Assembly: GCA_933822405.4 (NCBI GenBank)
Contig: CAKOGP040000001.1
Location: 1,053,036-1,117,035 of the forward strand
Direction of reading: 5' to 3'
Source: Cylindrotheca closterium
Lineage: Eukaryota > Bacillariophyta > Bacillariophyceae > Bacillariales > Bacillariaceae
DNA length: 64,000 nucleotides
This document shows, piece after piece, positions 1-11,300 of the stretch (the stretch's first letter is position 1; each line of letters opens with the position of its first letter). The notes beneath the pieces are model-generated. The model made no database searches. It saw only the letters and a program-made list of their open reading frames with translations, and was not told the origin of the DNA. A program made the translations under genes and the position numbers.

Positions 1-1
1 T

Positions 2-1239
2 GTGGCTCAGCGCCGCCGGTGAGAAGCATAGCGTGGCTGACGAAAGACTTTTTCGAGGCTGCCTGTTGCCACTTTGTACAGGTATTCGTTTACTAACCGA
101 GCGTATCAAACATCCTCTTCGCATACCTCCTACACCTTGGGATTATTGTTGGGATCCCGCAGATACCCTCATCCCATGCAAAACATGGAAGGGGTTCCTC
201 TACCGCCTGGAATTCCAGGCTTAGGAGGGTCTACAGATCCACTGGAGGCAGTTTTGGGGCCTTTCCCTTGTACTAGGCTCCGGAATCTGCCGTTTGATAC
301 CACAGTGGAAGATCTTTTGGTGTTTTTCCAAGGGCTTGTGGTCATAGACTTGATTCTGATTGGATCCGGCGAAGCGTATATTGTATTTGCCAATCCAATG
401 GATTTCCAAATGGCGCTTCAGCGGTAAGTTATGCGTGCCATCACTCTCATGTGTTGTGGATGTCTCGTTTTTCAGCAAATCTGACTTGCTCGGTCATTAT
501 AATTCTATTTTTGCAGTGACCGGCAGACAATTAGAAGAACATACATTGAAATTTCGCCTGCATCGAGATCGGATTACTATGATGCTGTGTCTCGGGTACG
601 TGTTGAAAATTACCTAAAGATTTTTTCAATGGCCTCTTTTCAGGGACTGACTTATTGTTTTCTTTTCCTTTTTTTCAGCAACACTGGCAAGAACAGCCAC
701 GAGATGGAATGCTTATATCGGGCGAAGGCAGATCCGGGGACGATGGCTCGCAACTGGGATTGGAGGGTCTATGGGGAGCATCAGCAGCATCTGCTCCTGT
801 TCAATCTTTAGCAGGGCAGCAAATGCCGAAACTTGGTGGCAGTCGTGGAGGACCATTGGGTCTCGCTGTAAGCGGTGGCAGTCGTGGAGGACCGGGACGA
901 GGAGTTGGAGGGAATGCTCCCCCTAGGAGAACCGGAGGAGGCATCCAGATTGGTGAACATACTGGTTTCCTGCGCATGAGGGGCCTTCCATTTAGTGCGA
1001 CCAAAGATGATATTGCAAAATTCTTTGCAATCTACAACCCTGTGCTGGACAGTATTGTATTGACTTATCGGAGTGACGGTAGAGCTACTGGTGAAGCTTA
1101 TGTTGCGTTTGAGTCACCGGATGCATCGAGAAATGCCATGGATCTTCACAGGAAATCTATGGGTAGCAGATACATTGAGTTGTTTTTGAGTAATAAGGAG
1201 GAACACGGGCGAGCCTTGGCGCGTTTTGGCAATCGCTAA
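2..1239 (+). CDS. hnRNP H/F-type multi-RRM RNA-binding protein, 5' partial
   Basis: Reconstructed exons are <2-18, 82-423, 517-595 and 679-1239; all introns are GT-AG and the frame is continuous. The upstream part lies outside the window. Two quasi-RRM domains are visible. The first spans exons 2-3 (RNP2-like LRNLPFDTT, RNP1-like GEAYIVFAN). The second is at about 955-1200, with MRGLPFSAT, GEAYVAFES and the GSRYIELF ending typical of the hnRNP H/F, GRSF1 and ESRP (qRRM) family. These proteins bind G-rich RNA and control splicing or RNA fate in the nucleus; that role is family knowledge. A glycine/arginine-rich linker (GGSRGGP, GRGVGG) separates the domains and contains a 20-bp direct repeat near 834 and 872. 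Family assignment is confident; the exact orthologue is not. Confidence 0.85.
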
Positions 1240-1735
1240 GAGCTTGCTCCCTCCCGGATGTTCAATGTATATTATATTCCACTCGTGTTCTGCCGACAGA
1301 CGCCCTTGTCTGGCAGTTGAGGATCGTATTGAGATTGTAGCGACAAAACGATATCCTTGGAGGAATCTTTTTATGTCGTTGCTGTTGGAGGTACGATCTG
1401 TAGACAAATAGACAACCGCTGCCAATAATGCCCTAGATCTGTGGATTATTTTGAGTCGCTATTTTTCCCTTTTTTATTTTGTGTCATCTCCTTTATTTTG
1501 ATAGTTTTGGATCTTCGAAGAATCTTGCTGTAATGGGACTCACTGGAAGCATGAGAAACGATTGCGGGACAAGCAAAGCAGGTAGCTGGACACCACCTTT
1601 CTAGAGGAACCCATTGATGCTCTACTGTAGTTTCTCTTTTATTCGTCTATCTCCATCGATCAACTCGTGGTCATGTTGGGCTTTTGCCATCCTCTCTTGC
1701 TTCTAGAGTACTGCATCAAGAAGCACCAGTGCTGG
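1240..1735. other. Gene-free spacer
   Basis: This is the 3' flank of the RRM gene and of the convergent small membrane-protein gene. I see no tRNA-like fold, repeat or plausible coding exon here. Confidence 0.5.
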
Positions 1736-2020
1736 TTAGAAACCCCCAAACAGTGCTCCAACCAATGCAAATCCAATTGACATCCCAAATCCCGCGAGAG
1801 CGTAGGATCCCATGGTGGATCCAATAGATTGCTGGTTCTGCCTCGATGGTTCAAACGCCATTTGCTGACGCTCCTGGATTTGTTGTTGCTGTTCTTGTTG
1901 TTGTTGGGCGGTCAATGCACGATGGTGTGATACTTCTGCTGGAAGTCTCTTCTTTCGTGGATCACGAACGATTGTTCTTGGTTTATTCTTGGATAGAACG
2001 ACGAGGCTTTTTCGAAACAT
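1736..2020 (-). CDS. Small Q-rich protein with C-terminal glycine-rich membrane segment
   Basis: A 94-residue protein if the ATG at 2020 is used; the frame stays open to 2143, so an N-terminal extension is possible. The basic N-terminus (MFRKSLVVLSKNKPR) resembles a mitochondrial presequence. A glutamine-rich stretch (QQQQEQQQQ) follows. The last 24 residues form a hydrophobic helix full of small residues (GSYALAGFGMSIGF, then ALVGALFGGF) like glycine-zipper helices of organellar membranes. I do not recognise the family. The gene ends with its membrane helix, so a tail anchor or inner-membrane location is inferred. It is transcribed away from the acetolactate synthase gene, and the spacer between them carries a CRE palindrome. 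Confidence 0.6.
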   Translation of the reverse strand: MFRKSLVVLSKNKPRTIVRDPRKKRLPAEVSHHRALTAQQQQEQQQQIQERQQMAFEPSRQNQQSIGSTMGSYALAGFGMSIGFALVGALFGGF

Positions 2021-2698
2021 GGCTCTGCTGTGGAGTGTATCCCTGTTGATGAGAAAGGAGTCAGGTAAGTGAGAGGTGAGAGTCAGTTGATCGATCGATG
2101 CGATGCGATCGATGTGACTTGAAATTCGATTCTTACGAGTCATCTCGACGGAAGATTTTCAAAAGTTGAAGGTGATGTGGGGTATGACGTCATACGGCTT
2201 CTTCTTCCCCAAGTGCCCTACGTAAGCAGCTGTAGGTAGGCACGGTACTCAGCATTCTGATGATTCAATCCCATCACTCTTTAGGCATAGTCTGCTCGTC
2301 GTCTTCTTGTGATGGCACGGCCCCTTTTCTCCTCATTTTTAAAAATTGGTTTACCGGTACATTTTCCACGCTGTGTACGAATCAGACTAGCCGTTTCAAG
2401 GGGATTTGCCCTCGCTCAGTAAGATTTCAGGGGATGACTACAGACTTATTGGCGCAGGTTTGACGTTTGAAGAATCTGGCGATGGCTTCTTGTCGCCAAG
2501 TCTGATGGATGGTCAGACAACCATTCATTCAACCACCAATGTTTCTACGAGCCGTTTGGTACGCAGCTTCAAATGTCAAGTTGGAGTTGGAGGCAGCCGA
2601 GAATATCGTCGGAAGCTTTGGAATTCAAAACAAACCCCATTACGTTACACTGTGACCAAATATAATAATTCACAGTAGCTCAATACTCTGATACAGCA
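2021..2698. other. Divergent upstream region of the small membrane-protein gene and ALS
   Basis: This region separates two outward-facing genes. It holds a perfect 14-bp CRE-type palindrome at 2182-2195 and a TACCGGTA octamer near 2351. No coding exon is convincing; open frames here are short and do not resemble known proteins. Confidence 0.5.
2182..2195. promoter_or_regulatory. Palindromic CRE (TGACGTCA) site
   Basis: GTATGACGTCATAC is a perfect 14-bp palindrome around the TGACGTCA core bound by bZIP factors. In diatoms, CO2/cAMP-responsive elements contain TGACGT/ACGTCA halves (established for the Phaeodactylum pyrenoidal carbonic anhydrase promoter). The site lies 162 bp upstream of the start of the small membrane-protein gene and about 500 bp upstream of ALS. 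Occupancy is inferred. Confidence 0.45.
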
Positions 2699-5065
2699 AT
2701 GAAGATCCCACGAGCTGCCCTCATTGCTGTCTTGTCGGCTACAAGCGCAGCAGCGTTTACGACGCCATCACATCAGTTGGCTTCCAGACGCACATCGTTG
2801 GCCAGCACCTTTCAAGATGTTGAAAGAAATAACAAGGTCGAAATCGTTGAACCAGAACCCCAAACAGCAGCGCCTCCAACGCCGAGGCCTGTCCTAGAAG
2901 CAAAGGCTTCCAGAAAGACTAGAGCGGCAATTAGCGATATGTTTAAGCAATACGAGAACCAATCTGGTGCTGCCATTGTGTATTCCAAGCTTTTGGAACA
3001 CGGTGTCGAAGTCGTGAATGGGTACTCTGGAGGTGCCGTCCTTCCTCTTCTGGATCAATTCCACTTGGACAACCCAAGACACCACGAAGCTGGATACAAA
3101 CCCATTAAGTGGATCACAAATTCGAACGAGGCTTCTGCCGGACACATTGCCGAAGGATACGCCAAGTCCATGCCGATCAACGGTCCACACAAACCCTGCG
3201 GTGTTGCCGTTGCTACTTCTGGACCAGGTGTGACCAATCTTATCACTCCTTTGCAGGATGCTATTTGCGATGGTGTCCCCATGGTTGTTCTTTGTGGACA
3301 AGCAGCTACCACTGCACCAGAAGATGCCTTTCAATTCGCACCAGCCGTTGGATTGACATCTCCCTGCACCAAGTGGAGTTATCAAATCAAATCCGCTGCC
3401 GAAATTCCATTCGTCATGGACTATGCTTTCTACATTGCTAGAAACGGTCGTCCTGGACCTGTCTTTGTTGATCTGCCAAAGGATCTTCAAAACCAAATCT
3501 TGGACCGGGATCTCATCGAGGCTTACATAGACAATTCTTTGCCAGAGGCACCAAGTGATGCCATTGGCATGGCCAGTTTGAAGACTGAGACTCGTCCCAA
3601 TGGAGAGCTTTTCAAGGCTGTTCGATTGGGATATGAGAGCAACGGTCTCTCCTTTGATGTCACTGAAAAGGATGGCGCCTACAAGATGGAGCCATTTTCT
3701 TCGAAAAACGGTTCTTTCAACGATGACCACCACCCCACCAACCGTGTTTACTGGACTTCGAATGCTCTTTCTGGTGAACCCGAAAAGGTCACCAAGGAGG
3801 GAGACCTCAGTTTGAAGGATCAGGTCAGTAAAGACATGATCAATTTCATCAAAAGAGCAAAGAAGCCCGTTATCATTGCTGGACAAGGTTGCAATGACAG
3901 CGCTGAGGAACTCATGGAATTCGCCGAAAAGCTTCAAATTCCCGTCACCACTACCCTACATGGAATGGGATGCTTCGATGAGAGACATCCTCTTGCTTTG
4001 AACATGCTTGGTATGCACGGTCACCCAACCCCCAACTTTATGGTTCAAGAGGCGGACCTCATCATCTGTATTGGATCTCGATTCGATGATCGTATCACTG
4101 GAAGAATGCCTGACTTTGTTCCCGGCGCCAGAAAGGCTGCTGAGCTTGGTGTTGGAGGAATCATCCACGTTGATGTTCGTATTACCGAAAGGGCCAAGCA
4201 AATTGAACCTCACTTCTTTGTCCACTCCACTGGAAAGAACTTCTTGACCACCATGAATAAGGCACTGAATGAGAGCGAGGACTTGCAAATTCAAACAACC
4301 GATTGGGTTGCGAAGCAAAAGAAATTGGAAGCCGAATATCCCATTACCATCCCCAAATTCAAACCTGAGACATACACCAAGATTGATGAGAATGGAAATG
4401 AGCTAACCGCGACAAGAACAATGATGTCAGCGCAACGCGTTGTTCAAGAGCTTGACAAACAGCTTCTTGCTGCAGGCAAGATGGATGATGCCATCTTCAC
4501 TACAGGTGTTGGTATCCACCAGATGGTTGCTGCACAGCTTATCACGTGGACGCAACCGCGACAAATGCTGAGTAGCGGCTCTTTGGGAACTATGGGAGTC
4601 GCTTTGGGATACTGCATTGGAGCGAAGCTAGCTAACTGCGGCAAGATTACTATTGCCGTCGATGGTGATGGCTCCTTCAACATGACGTTTACGGAATTGA
4701 AGACCGTTGCGGAGCAAAAAATCCCTATCAAGATTATGATTCTCGACAACGAGGGTCAAATGATGGTGGAATACTGGCAACGCTTGTTCCACGATGGTCG
4801 ATACTTGGCTGTTCGTAACGAGAACCCTGACTACGTCACTCTGGCCAAGGCGTTTGGAATTAAGTCTGTCTACTGTGACAATGAAGACGACATCGAAGAG
4901 AAGATGAAGGAGTTCTTGTTTGCGGATCCCGACGAGCCCGTCTTGTTCCACGTTCGCATCAACCGAACTCCATGCTTGCCTCTTGTTGCTCCAGGCCAAC
5001 CTTTGGATGACATGATTCTAACGGACATTGACGTCGATGTTGACCAATCAGCAGCTCCCAGTTAA
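2699..5065 (+). CDS. Acetolactate (acetohydroxyacid) synthase, plastid-targeted catalytic subunit
   Basis: A 788-residue intronless protein. It condenses pyruvate with pyruvate or 2-oxobutyrate, the first common step of branched-chain amino acid synthesis, using ThDP, FAD and Mg2+. Residues 1-20 form a signal peptide ending AAAF-TTPS, the diatom plastid-import motif. The N-terminal ThDP domain shows NGYSGGAVLPL and the activating glutamate E144 in the context NSNEASAGHIAEGYA, then SGPGVTNL. The FAD domain has GSRFDDRITG. The C-terminal domain has SGSLGTMGVALG and the metal site VDGDGSFNMT, then VEYWQRLF. About 100 residues (roughly 265-370) after FVDLPKD have no counterpart in typical plant or fungal enzymes. 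The usual HEQ motif reads NEA here. It is convergent with the NEDD1 gene. Very confident. Confidence 0.97.
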   Translation: MKIPRAALIAVLSATSAAAFTTPSHQLASRRTSLASTFQDVERNNKVEIVEPEPQTAAPPTPRPVLEAKASRKTRAAISDMFKQYENQSGAAIVYSKLLEHGVEVVNGYSGGAVLPLLDQFHLDNPRHHEAGYKPIKWITNSNEASAGHIAEGYAKSMPINGPHKPCGVAVATSGPGVTNLITPLQDAICDGVPMVVLCGQAATTAPEDAFQFAPAVGLTSPCTKWSYQIKSAAEIPFVMDYAFYIARNGRPGPVFVDLPKDLQNQILDRDLIEAYIDNSLPEAPSDAIGMASLKTETRPNGELFKAVRLGYESNGLSFDVTEKDGAYKMEPFSSKNGSFNDDHHPTNRVYWTSNALSGEPEKVTKEGDLSLKDQVSKDMINFIKRAKKPVIIAGQGCNDSAEELMEFAEKLQIPVTTTLHGMGCFDERHPLALNMLGMHGHPTPNFMVQEADLIICIGSRFDDRITGRMPDFVPGARKAAELGVGGIIHVDVRITERAKQIEPHFFVHSTGKNFLTTMNKALNESEDLQIQTTDWVAKQKKLEAEYPITIPKFKPETYTKIDENGNELTATRTMMSAQRVVQELDKQLLAAGKMDDAIFTTGVGIHQMVAAQLITWTQPRQMLSSGSLGTMGVALGYCIGAKLANCGKITIAVDGDGSFNMTFTELKTVAEQKIPIKIMILDNEGQMMVEYWQRLFHDGRYLAVRNENPDYVTLAKAFGIKSVYCDNEDDIEEKMKEFLFADPDEPVLFHVRINRTPCLPLVAPGQPLDDMILTDIDVDVDQSAAPS

Positions 5066-5260
5066 GATGCTACCCCACTGAACCAAAAATAGATATACGA
5101 ACACACTTTTGCATATCGCCAGCGTTCGTGATGTACATTAGCAAGCGATCCAAATATTGAAAAATGCAATCAAAATTTCCTTTAGAGAAACACTTTTACC
5201 CCAAATCACATTATTGTTCTGTTACAAGCTAGTCTAAAATGGACTTCTTTCTCCCGACAT

Positions 5261-6993
5261 TTATTTCCGCAAGGCTACATTTTCTTCTTGCAACCGCCGG
5301 TTTTCTTCTGTCAACCGTTCAATGGTGGCAGCTTGTGCTGACATTACGGTGGTGAGTTCTTGCGACTGTTGATGAAATTGATTAATCATGTCCATATGAA
5401 GGTTTCGCATTGCTTCTTCCATGTCATCTCTTAGGTTTTCGACTTCATCTTGAACGATGTCCCGAACGTCATCCTAAGTGGCAGGCCTGTTAGTGAATGG
5501 AGACTAATGGAAATAAGCGATTGCGCATGTTGAACTTACAAGCTGAATCGTCCCTGTGTCCGAAGACTTTTTCGCATCTTCGTTTTCTGGGACTCCACCA
5601 GCGATGCTTGGATCTCGAATATTTGAGGCACCTGAAATGCTTGGATCTCGCGGTATACTAGTTGGCCTGTATTCTTGGAAAGGCATTTGACTCGACTGAG
5701 GCTGTGGCTCTCTTGCCGGGCTGATTTGCTGTGAACTGTAGCCCATAAGCGACGAAGGCTCGGAACTGAATGTGTCTCTCTGCCGAGGTAAGGAATTTGA
5801 TATGACTTCAGTTTTGACGGTTTGTCGGCTAGGTGTAGTGCTCGCGCTTTGTTTTCGCTCCAAATTCATGCCTAGTGTATTTGACAATGGAGTCGTCATC
5901 GACGTTGTCTTGTCCCTTTTCGGTTTTGGAATGGGTGCGAATTGCAGAGACGTCACAGAATGTTGCACTGGCATCGTTGCCAAGGGTTCGATCTGTCGCA
6001 AATCATGAACAAGGACATCACCAGAAGCAGTCCCGACTGCACAATTGATCCCACCAGCATGCATGGCAAGGGACGTTATCGGTGACGACAGAGAGGCAAG
6101 TTCTTGGATCGTTTCGCCCGTTCGAATGTCAAAAAATTGAAGCGACCCATCGGCCGAGGCAGCTGACAGCAATTGGGAGTTGACCGCCGAAAACGAAAGT
6201 CCAGTGATCTTGCCCGAGAACCGGCGGTCTAAAGTCAAGAGTGGGGAAGATGAATCGGATTGTCGGTAGGTGTCATACACAAAAATACTGCCGTCATTGG
6301 TTCCAATTGCGGTCTTTTGTACTTCCAATGGCGAGGTGTGACATCTCGTAAAAGTCAAGTGACTAGACTGCGGAGAAATGTTGCCACTTAAAGTTGCATC
6401 TTTCAGATTAAAAATAGAGAGGAACTCGCTAGTAAGCGAATGGATAAATTTATCGGATGGATCCACGGCCACTTGCAATGATGGATAACCATCATGAAAA
6501 AACTCTCGGACCCTCATTCTCTTCTTCAAGTCCCACAAACAAACAGCACCGCTATTGTCACCAACGGCGATGTACCTCGACTTTCCTCCAAAGGCAATAG
6601 AGGTACCACTGGCGGGCGGCCGACCCCAATTCAAGTCGTGTTGAAGGGAATCCACACGGTTGCCCGTATCGGCCACTGTCAAGACGATATTGTTGCGCGA
6701 GTCCATGGCACTGGAAGCCTTTGAAATGGTCGCGATTACTATTGTGAAGAAATTGAAGAGTAGAAGGTTAGGAATATTATTAGATTTCCGCCAAAGAAGC
6801 GACAGCCGATGCAATATAGCTCTCGTTTTACTATACCTTGCGCATTGTGATTCCAAGCAATGTCGGCAATGGGTGTCTCGCCACAAGGGTGTAAAGCTTG
6901 GGGTTTAGACCCGTTTTCCAGGCATTTCCAAGCTGTGACAATAGGTCCAGAGACAACCACGAGGGATGGAGAATAGATGGTCGAAGACGCCAT
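5261..6993 (-). CDS. NEDD1: NEDD1-like WD40 protein (gamma-tubulin recruitment)
   Basis: Three exons: 6837-6993, 5540-6738 and 5261-5473, giving 522 residues. The N-terminal half is a WD40 propeller (IAWNHNAQ, YIAVGDNSGAVCLWDLK, LLSAASADGSLQFFDIR, AVGTASGDVLVHDLR). A low-complexity Ser/Pro linker follows. The last exon encodes a coiled coil (VRDIVQDEVENLRDDM, then MRNLHMDMINQFHQQSQEL) that matches the NEDD1 C-terminal helix binding the gamma-tubulin ring complex. In other eukaryotes NEDD1 brings gamma-tubulin to spindle poles and along spindle microtubules. The last exon is easily missed because the preceding frame reads 11 codons into the intron before a stop. The gene is divergent from the RimM gene with about 250 bp between starts. 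Confidence 0.85.
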
Positions 6994-7244
6994 TGTTGCT
7001 GCTGTCGGGAAGGAGAGGTACTACGATACGACAGTCGGCATTATTATACTGTATTGGCTCAGTTTGATTTTTTAATTTCAATTGGCTCATTGAGGGGAAG
7101 GGGACAAAACAATGTCTTCAAAAGGGGAACTTAAAAAGAGCTAACAAAGTTCCGATTGATGGCCACAAATCAAAAATTCATTCTCGTCCCAAAATGTTGT
7201 TCAAGTTCTTCTATTGAATGAACTGAGTGTGAAACACACAGCTG

Positions 7245-8291
7245 ATGGATAGATTAACAACGGCAATCCTCGCTGCCATCGCATGTATAACAGCTGTATC
7301 TTGGAACGTATCTTCTTTTGTTCCAAGCCAATTTCTTCTCAACAAGGCAAATGGTAGTAGTTGTGCTTCAATAATAAGAATGGCTGTCAGTCCAGAGGAC
7401 CTGTTTGCGTCTCCTACACCAAATAACAAAAAGAAGAAAAAGAACAAGTATGCAAAGTTCTCAAAAGCGGACAAGATCGAAAAAGATCCCCTAGAACAAC
7501 TGATTGAAGAGTCAGAGGAGAAAGTAAAGGCTATCGAAACAGAAGCAGCGAGCAAACGAATAAAGGTCGTTCCAGTTTCACCAGAAGCAGACAAGAGACT
7601 TGAGTTTCCAAACAACAAAGACATTGATCCTTATGATCCTACCACATTTGGATATATTGAAATTGGAACGGTCCAAGGAGCTCATGGCGTTCATGGGTGG
7701 GTCAAAGTCCAAGGGTATACGGATTTTCCAGAACGATTGACCAAACCTGGAATGCCATTACATTACAAACCCGTTCGGAAACGGGCTCCTAGAAAGATTA
7801 CATTGGCAGCTGGAAAAGAGACAGGAATGGATGCTTTTTTGGTCCAATTTCAAGGGGTCTACAACCGAACGGAAGCGGAGAAACTAAAAGGAGCTTCAAT
7901 ATATTATGCTACTCAACAAGATTCTGTTGTTCAAGAGGACGATCTGATTGTATCCGATCTGGTTGGGCTAGACGTTTATACTGATGAAGAAGAAACGTTC
8001 GTTGGCATTGTGAAGGGGATCGTCTTGGCCGAAGAAATGTGTGCTGTTCCAGGTTTGGGCCAAGATATGCTAGAGGTGGCCATACACAAATCCAAGAGCG
8101 ACCAACGAACTGGTAGACCGGTTCCAGACGATTTGGTATTGATTCCATTTGTACCTGAGATTGTACCAAAGGTCGATTTGAAAGAGAGAAAGATTGTCAT
8201 TGACCCTCCAGCAGGACTCCTAGATTTGACATACATTAGGGAAGAAAGGGTTGTCCTCAAGGGGTTGCTGCCGCCGGCTAAGACTAATTGA
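7245..8291 (+). CDS. rimM: RimM-type 16S rRNA processing factor, plastid-targeted
   Basis: A 348-residue intronless protein. RimM binds ribosomal protein S19 and helps mature the 30S head in bacteria and plastids. The first ~35 residues are a hydrophobic signal followed by SSFVPSQ, a plausible plastid-import junction. A charged, low-complexity linker (KKKKKNKYAKF) follows. The RimM N-domain begins near residue 128 (FGYIEIGTVQGAHGVHGWVK). The PRC-barrel domain includes LVGLDVYTDEEETFVG and the hallmark end IPFVPEIVPKVDLKERKI followed by DPPAGLLDL. Acting on plastid rather than mitochondrial ribosomes is inferred from the presequence. The stop lies 47 bp from the convergent ELP1 stop. Confidence 0.92.
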   Translation: MDRLTTAILAAIACITAVSWNVSSFVPSQFLLNKANGSSCASIIRMAVSPEDLFASPTPNNKKKKKNKYAKFSKADKIEKDPLEQLIEESEEKVKAIETEAASKRIKVVPVSPEADKRLEFPNNKDIDPYDPTTFGYIEIGTVQGAHGVHGWVKVQGYTDFPERLTKPGMPLHYKPVRKRAPRKITLAAGKETGMDAFLVQFQGVYNRTEAEKLKGASIYYATQQDSVVQEDDLIVSDLVGLDVYTDEEETFVGIVKGIVLAEEMCAVPGLGQDMLEVAIHKSKSDQRTGRPVPDDLVLIPFVPEIVPKVDLKERKIVIDPPAGLLDLTYIREERVVLKGLLPPAKTN

Positions 8292-8338
8292 GAAGGCAAG
8301 CGAGAGACTCCTCTGTGATTCAGCGAAGGCTAGCAATA

Positions 8339-11300
8339 TTATAGAGCATAATCAAAAACTTTGCAGAGACTTTCGGGGAGCTTTGCACATGATACTTCGT
8401 CCATTTCTTTCTCGATTGGCAACTCAATCAATACGAAATTGCCATCGTCTTGTTCTCCCTCGACTCTGGTTACTTGTTCTGCCTGGCTCTTTTCCTTCGC
8501 TGCTGCTTCTACTCGCTTGTCACGCGATTCTTCAATTGCTTTTATCGTTGATTGATAAGCATTGAAAAGCTCTGTGGCGACAGGTACTTGATTGGCAAAA
8601 ATCAAGAACTGTAACGTTTCGGCAACACAAAAAGCATATTCATCCTTTGGACAACATAATCGAAGGGTTTGCACAAGGCCATTCAACTCCTCAATGCTTC
8701 CTGGTTTTCGCTTCGGTTTCCTCTTCTTCTTTTGCTTCTTCTTTTTTCCCTTGTTGAACTTGGAACGGTGGCGATTGATTCCATCATCGCCTGTCATTGT
8801 AAATGTCGTGGCCGTTTTTACACTGATAACACTGGAAACGTTGCTAGCCATACTAGAGCCACTCATATCACTTCGCAAACTCATGTTCGAGTATTGGGAA
8901 GCAACCGAAAAGAGACTGCCAGTGTCGTCCTGCTCGTCGTCCAAGTCTGGACCTGCAACAAAAATGTTTTTCTTCCGCAAGTTCAAGACAGTCGCATATT
9001 GCTCTGATGCCGCGGCAAATGAATTGGATTTGTCCTCAAAGTCTTCGATTGCAGTATACGCATAGGCAATTGCTGCGTCGGTGCACTTCTTAGTCAGATC
9101 TTGACGTTGGTTGAGAGTAGAAACCCGGTAAGCCTCACTCCAACAAGCCCCCTTCACCAGCATATCAACGCCTCCAATGATATCGTCTCCATAGTCCAGC
9201 AGAATTCGCGCTGCTGAAGCATAAACTTCCATTCGTTTCTTGGAAACTCCAGATTCGACATCAGCGATAATTTCTGTGGCTACTTCATGGGCTATTTGCT
9301 GGCGCTGTTCTGCTCTGAATTCGTCAACAGTTGGATTCGCATCTTCAATCTCCGTATCAACAAGCGAGAAATAGCATCTCCATTCTTTCGCTGCTCTTGC
9401 AGCGCGTTTGGCACCATCCACGCATGTTGGCGAAGTAGATAGGAAGACCGATAGGGCAGTTTGAAACTGCTGCTCTTTCATCAGGTGTTCTCCCAAGGCA
9501 ACTGAGATCTCGTTTCGCTTGCCATCATTTTTGAATAGCTCCAAACCAAGCTTAAAGAGATTGTGTCCTTTGATGAGTGACAAGCAGTTCGCAAAAGAAT
9601 TTCCTTTGTCTTCATTTTCTGCCTCGGGAACTTCTTCGTTGGTACTGAATGATTCGAACAGGTTTCTGAGTGCTGTTTCATATCGCTTCAATCGCACGTC
9701 AACCTCGAATCTTGCAAAGTATTGTGGAAGATCATTCAATCGTCGGAGCAAAGGAAGGTATACCTTTGGATCCATCTGAGAGTTTCGAGCGACAGCTCTT
9801 GCGATTTCAAAGTCATACATACCCAATGCCGTTTCGAACAGTAGCTCATACTCGGCCAGGAATGCCAGGTAGCGGATTGAATTTTGAGCCACATCAGTAA
9901 ACAAGGGATTCTTCTTTGTTTGTGTCTCTACCTTGAGCGCATTGCTCTTGATGAGATCAAGGGCATCGTCCAGTCGTGGTGGATTCTCCTTTGCAAACGT
10001 TGAAAGCACAGGAAGTAGAAAGTGGCCTTCAGGCTTGTCGCCATTTTCTTCCATCTTGAGCATCACAGAGCGTCCTGTACGGCAGACCTGGCTGACTTTC
10101 GTCATGAAATCGAAAGAAGAACGATCTTTTCCTTCTTTGTGGTCCCTTTTGAACCATTCAGGAACAGGGAACCTCGCTTGCGCTTGCGTGTTGTCGAAGT
10201 CTCTTAGATTTGCAATGAACAAATTCAGGTGATCGATGTCGACGACTTGCAACAAGAACTCTTTGATCCCACTTTCCAGGAAAGCCCATGGATCCAGGTC
10301 AACAAAAAGATTCAAATCAACCTTGTGCTTCCGCATAATCTGGAATGCTTCACCATACTGGCCAGCAAAGATTGCAGTCATTGAATATCGAAGGACAAGG
10401 GCTCGCGGGAAAATACCCTCGAGGTTGCCGCGTGGCATTTGTAGCACGGCGGAAGGACTGGATGGCAAAATTGCGACAATCTTGGCACCTCTCTCAACGT
10501 TCCGTGGTTCGTATCCTTCTAGCAGATTGGCTTGGTCTGGCCCCATGAAAGGATCGAAACCATTGATATCGAACAAGTTCAAAAACCGAATCTGGCAACG
10601 TGATCCTGCCGTAGCATAACAGAGGAATTCATGATCCATCGATAAGAAGAGAGAAGAAGCTGAGTCGGTCAACATGATGTCATGAAAGTACAGCCTCGAC
10701 TTCGAGGACAAGCCGAAAATTAGTCTCGGATGAAGTTGATCGTGCTCGTCTCCTCGCGAATATGGAGCAACATCCTTAATGGCGCAGATCCATGGACATG
10801 GCTCCAAAAGACTTTCTGCTACCGATGATGTAGTGGCAATGATTCCATCAGCGACATCGCATTCCACCATGGACCCATCCTGCATTTGTAAGAGACATCC
10901 ATTTGATGTATCTGCCCAGCCGACCATTCGCAGGACACGGCCATCCAATTCTATCGAGCTGCCAATTTCCATTGATGGTTCGGTGGTATCCAGAGCACTG
11001 ATTAGTATCTCGACAAGACTCTCATTTGTTTTATTCTTTTCGGCACAAGCAATTGCGGCTACACGCACTGACGAGGAGTTTTCTTCAATTACAACGTGAG
11101 ACCGAAGTGACAGTTGCGATATGTCACTCGTGGATTGTACCTTCGTGGTGTTGTATGTTACTCTCCCCTTCTCGTCAGCGGTTTGATTTACCTTGACTAG
11201 GCTTCCGTCTGCCATTGTTGCAAACATGCATCCCGACTGCCGACAAAAGAATGGTTCAGAGATTGGCACGTCCAAATTGGTCTGAGACATGAACATTGGT

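Noticed and set aside
2894..3937. A 347-codon open frame antisense to acetolactate synthase
   Set aside because: It is the complement of a conserved coding region, with no recognisable domain; the C-ending codon bias of the sense strand keeps the antisense frame open.
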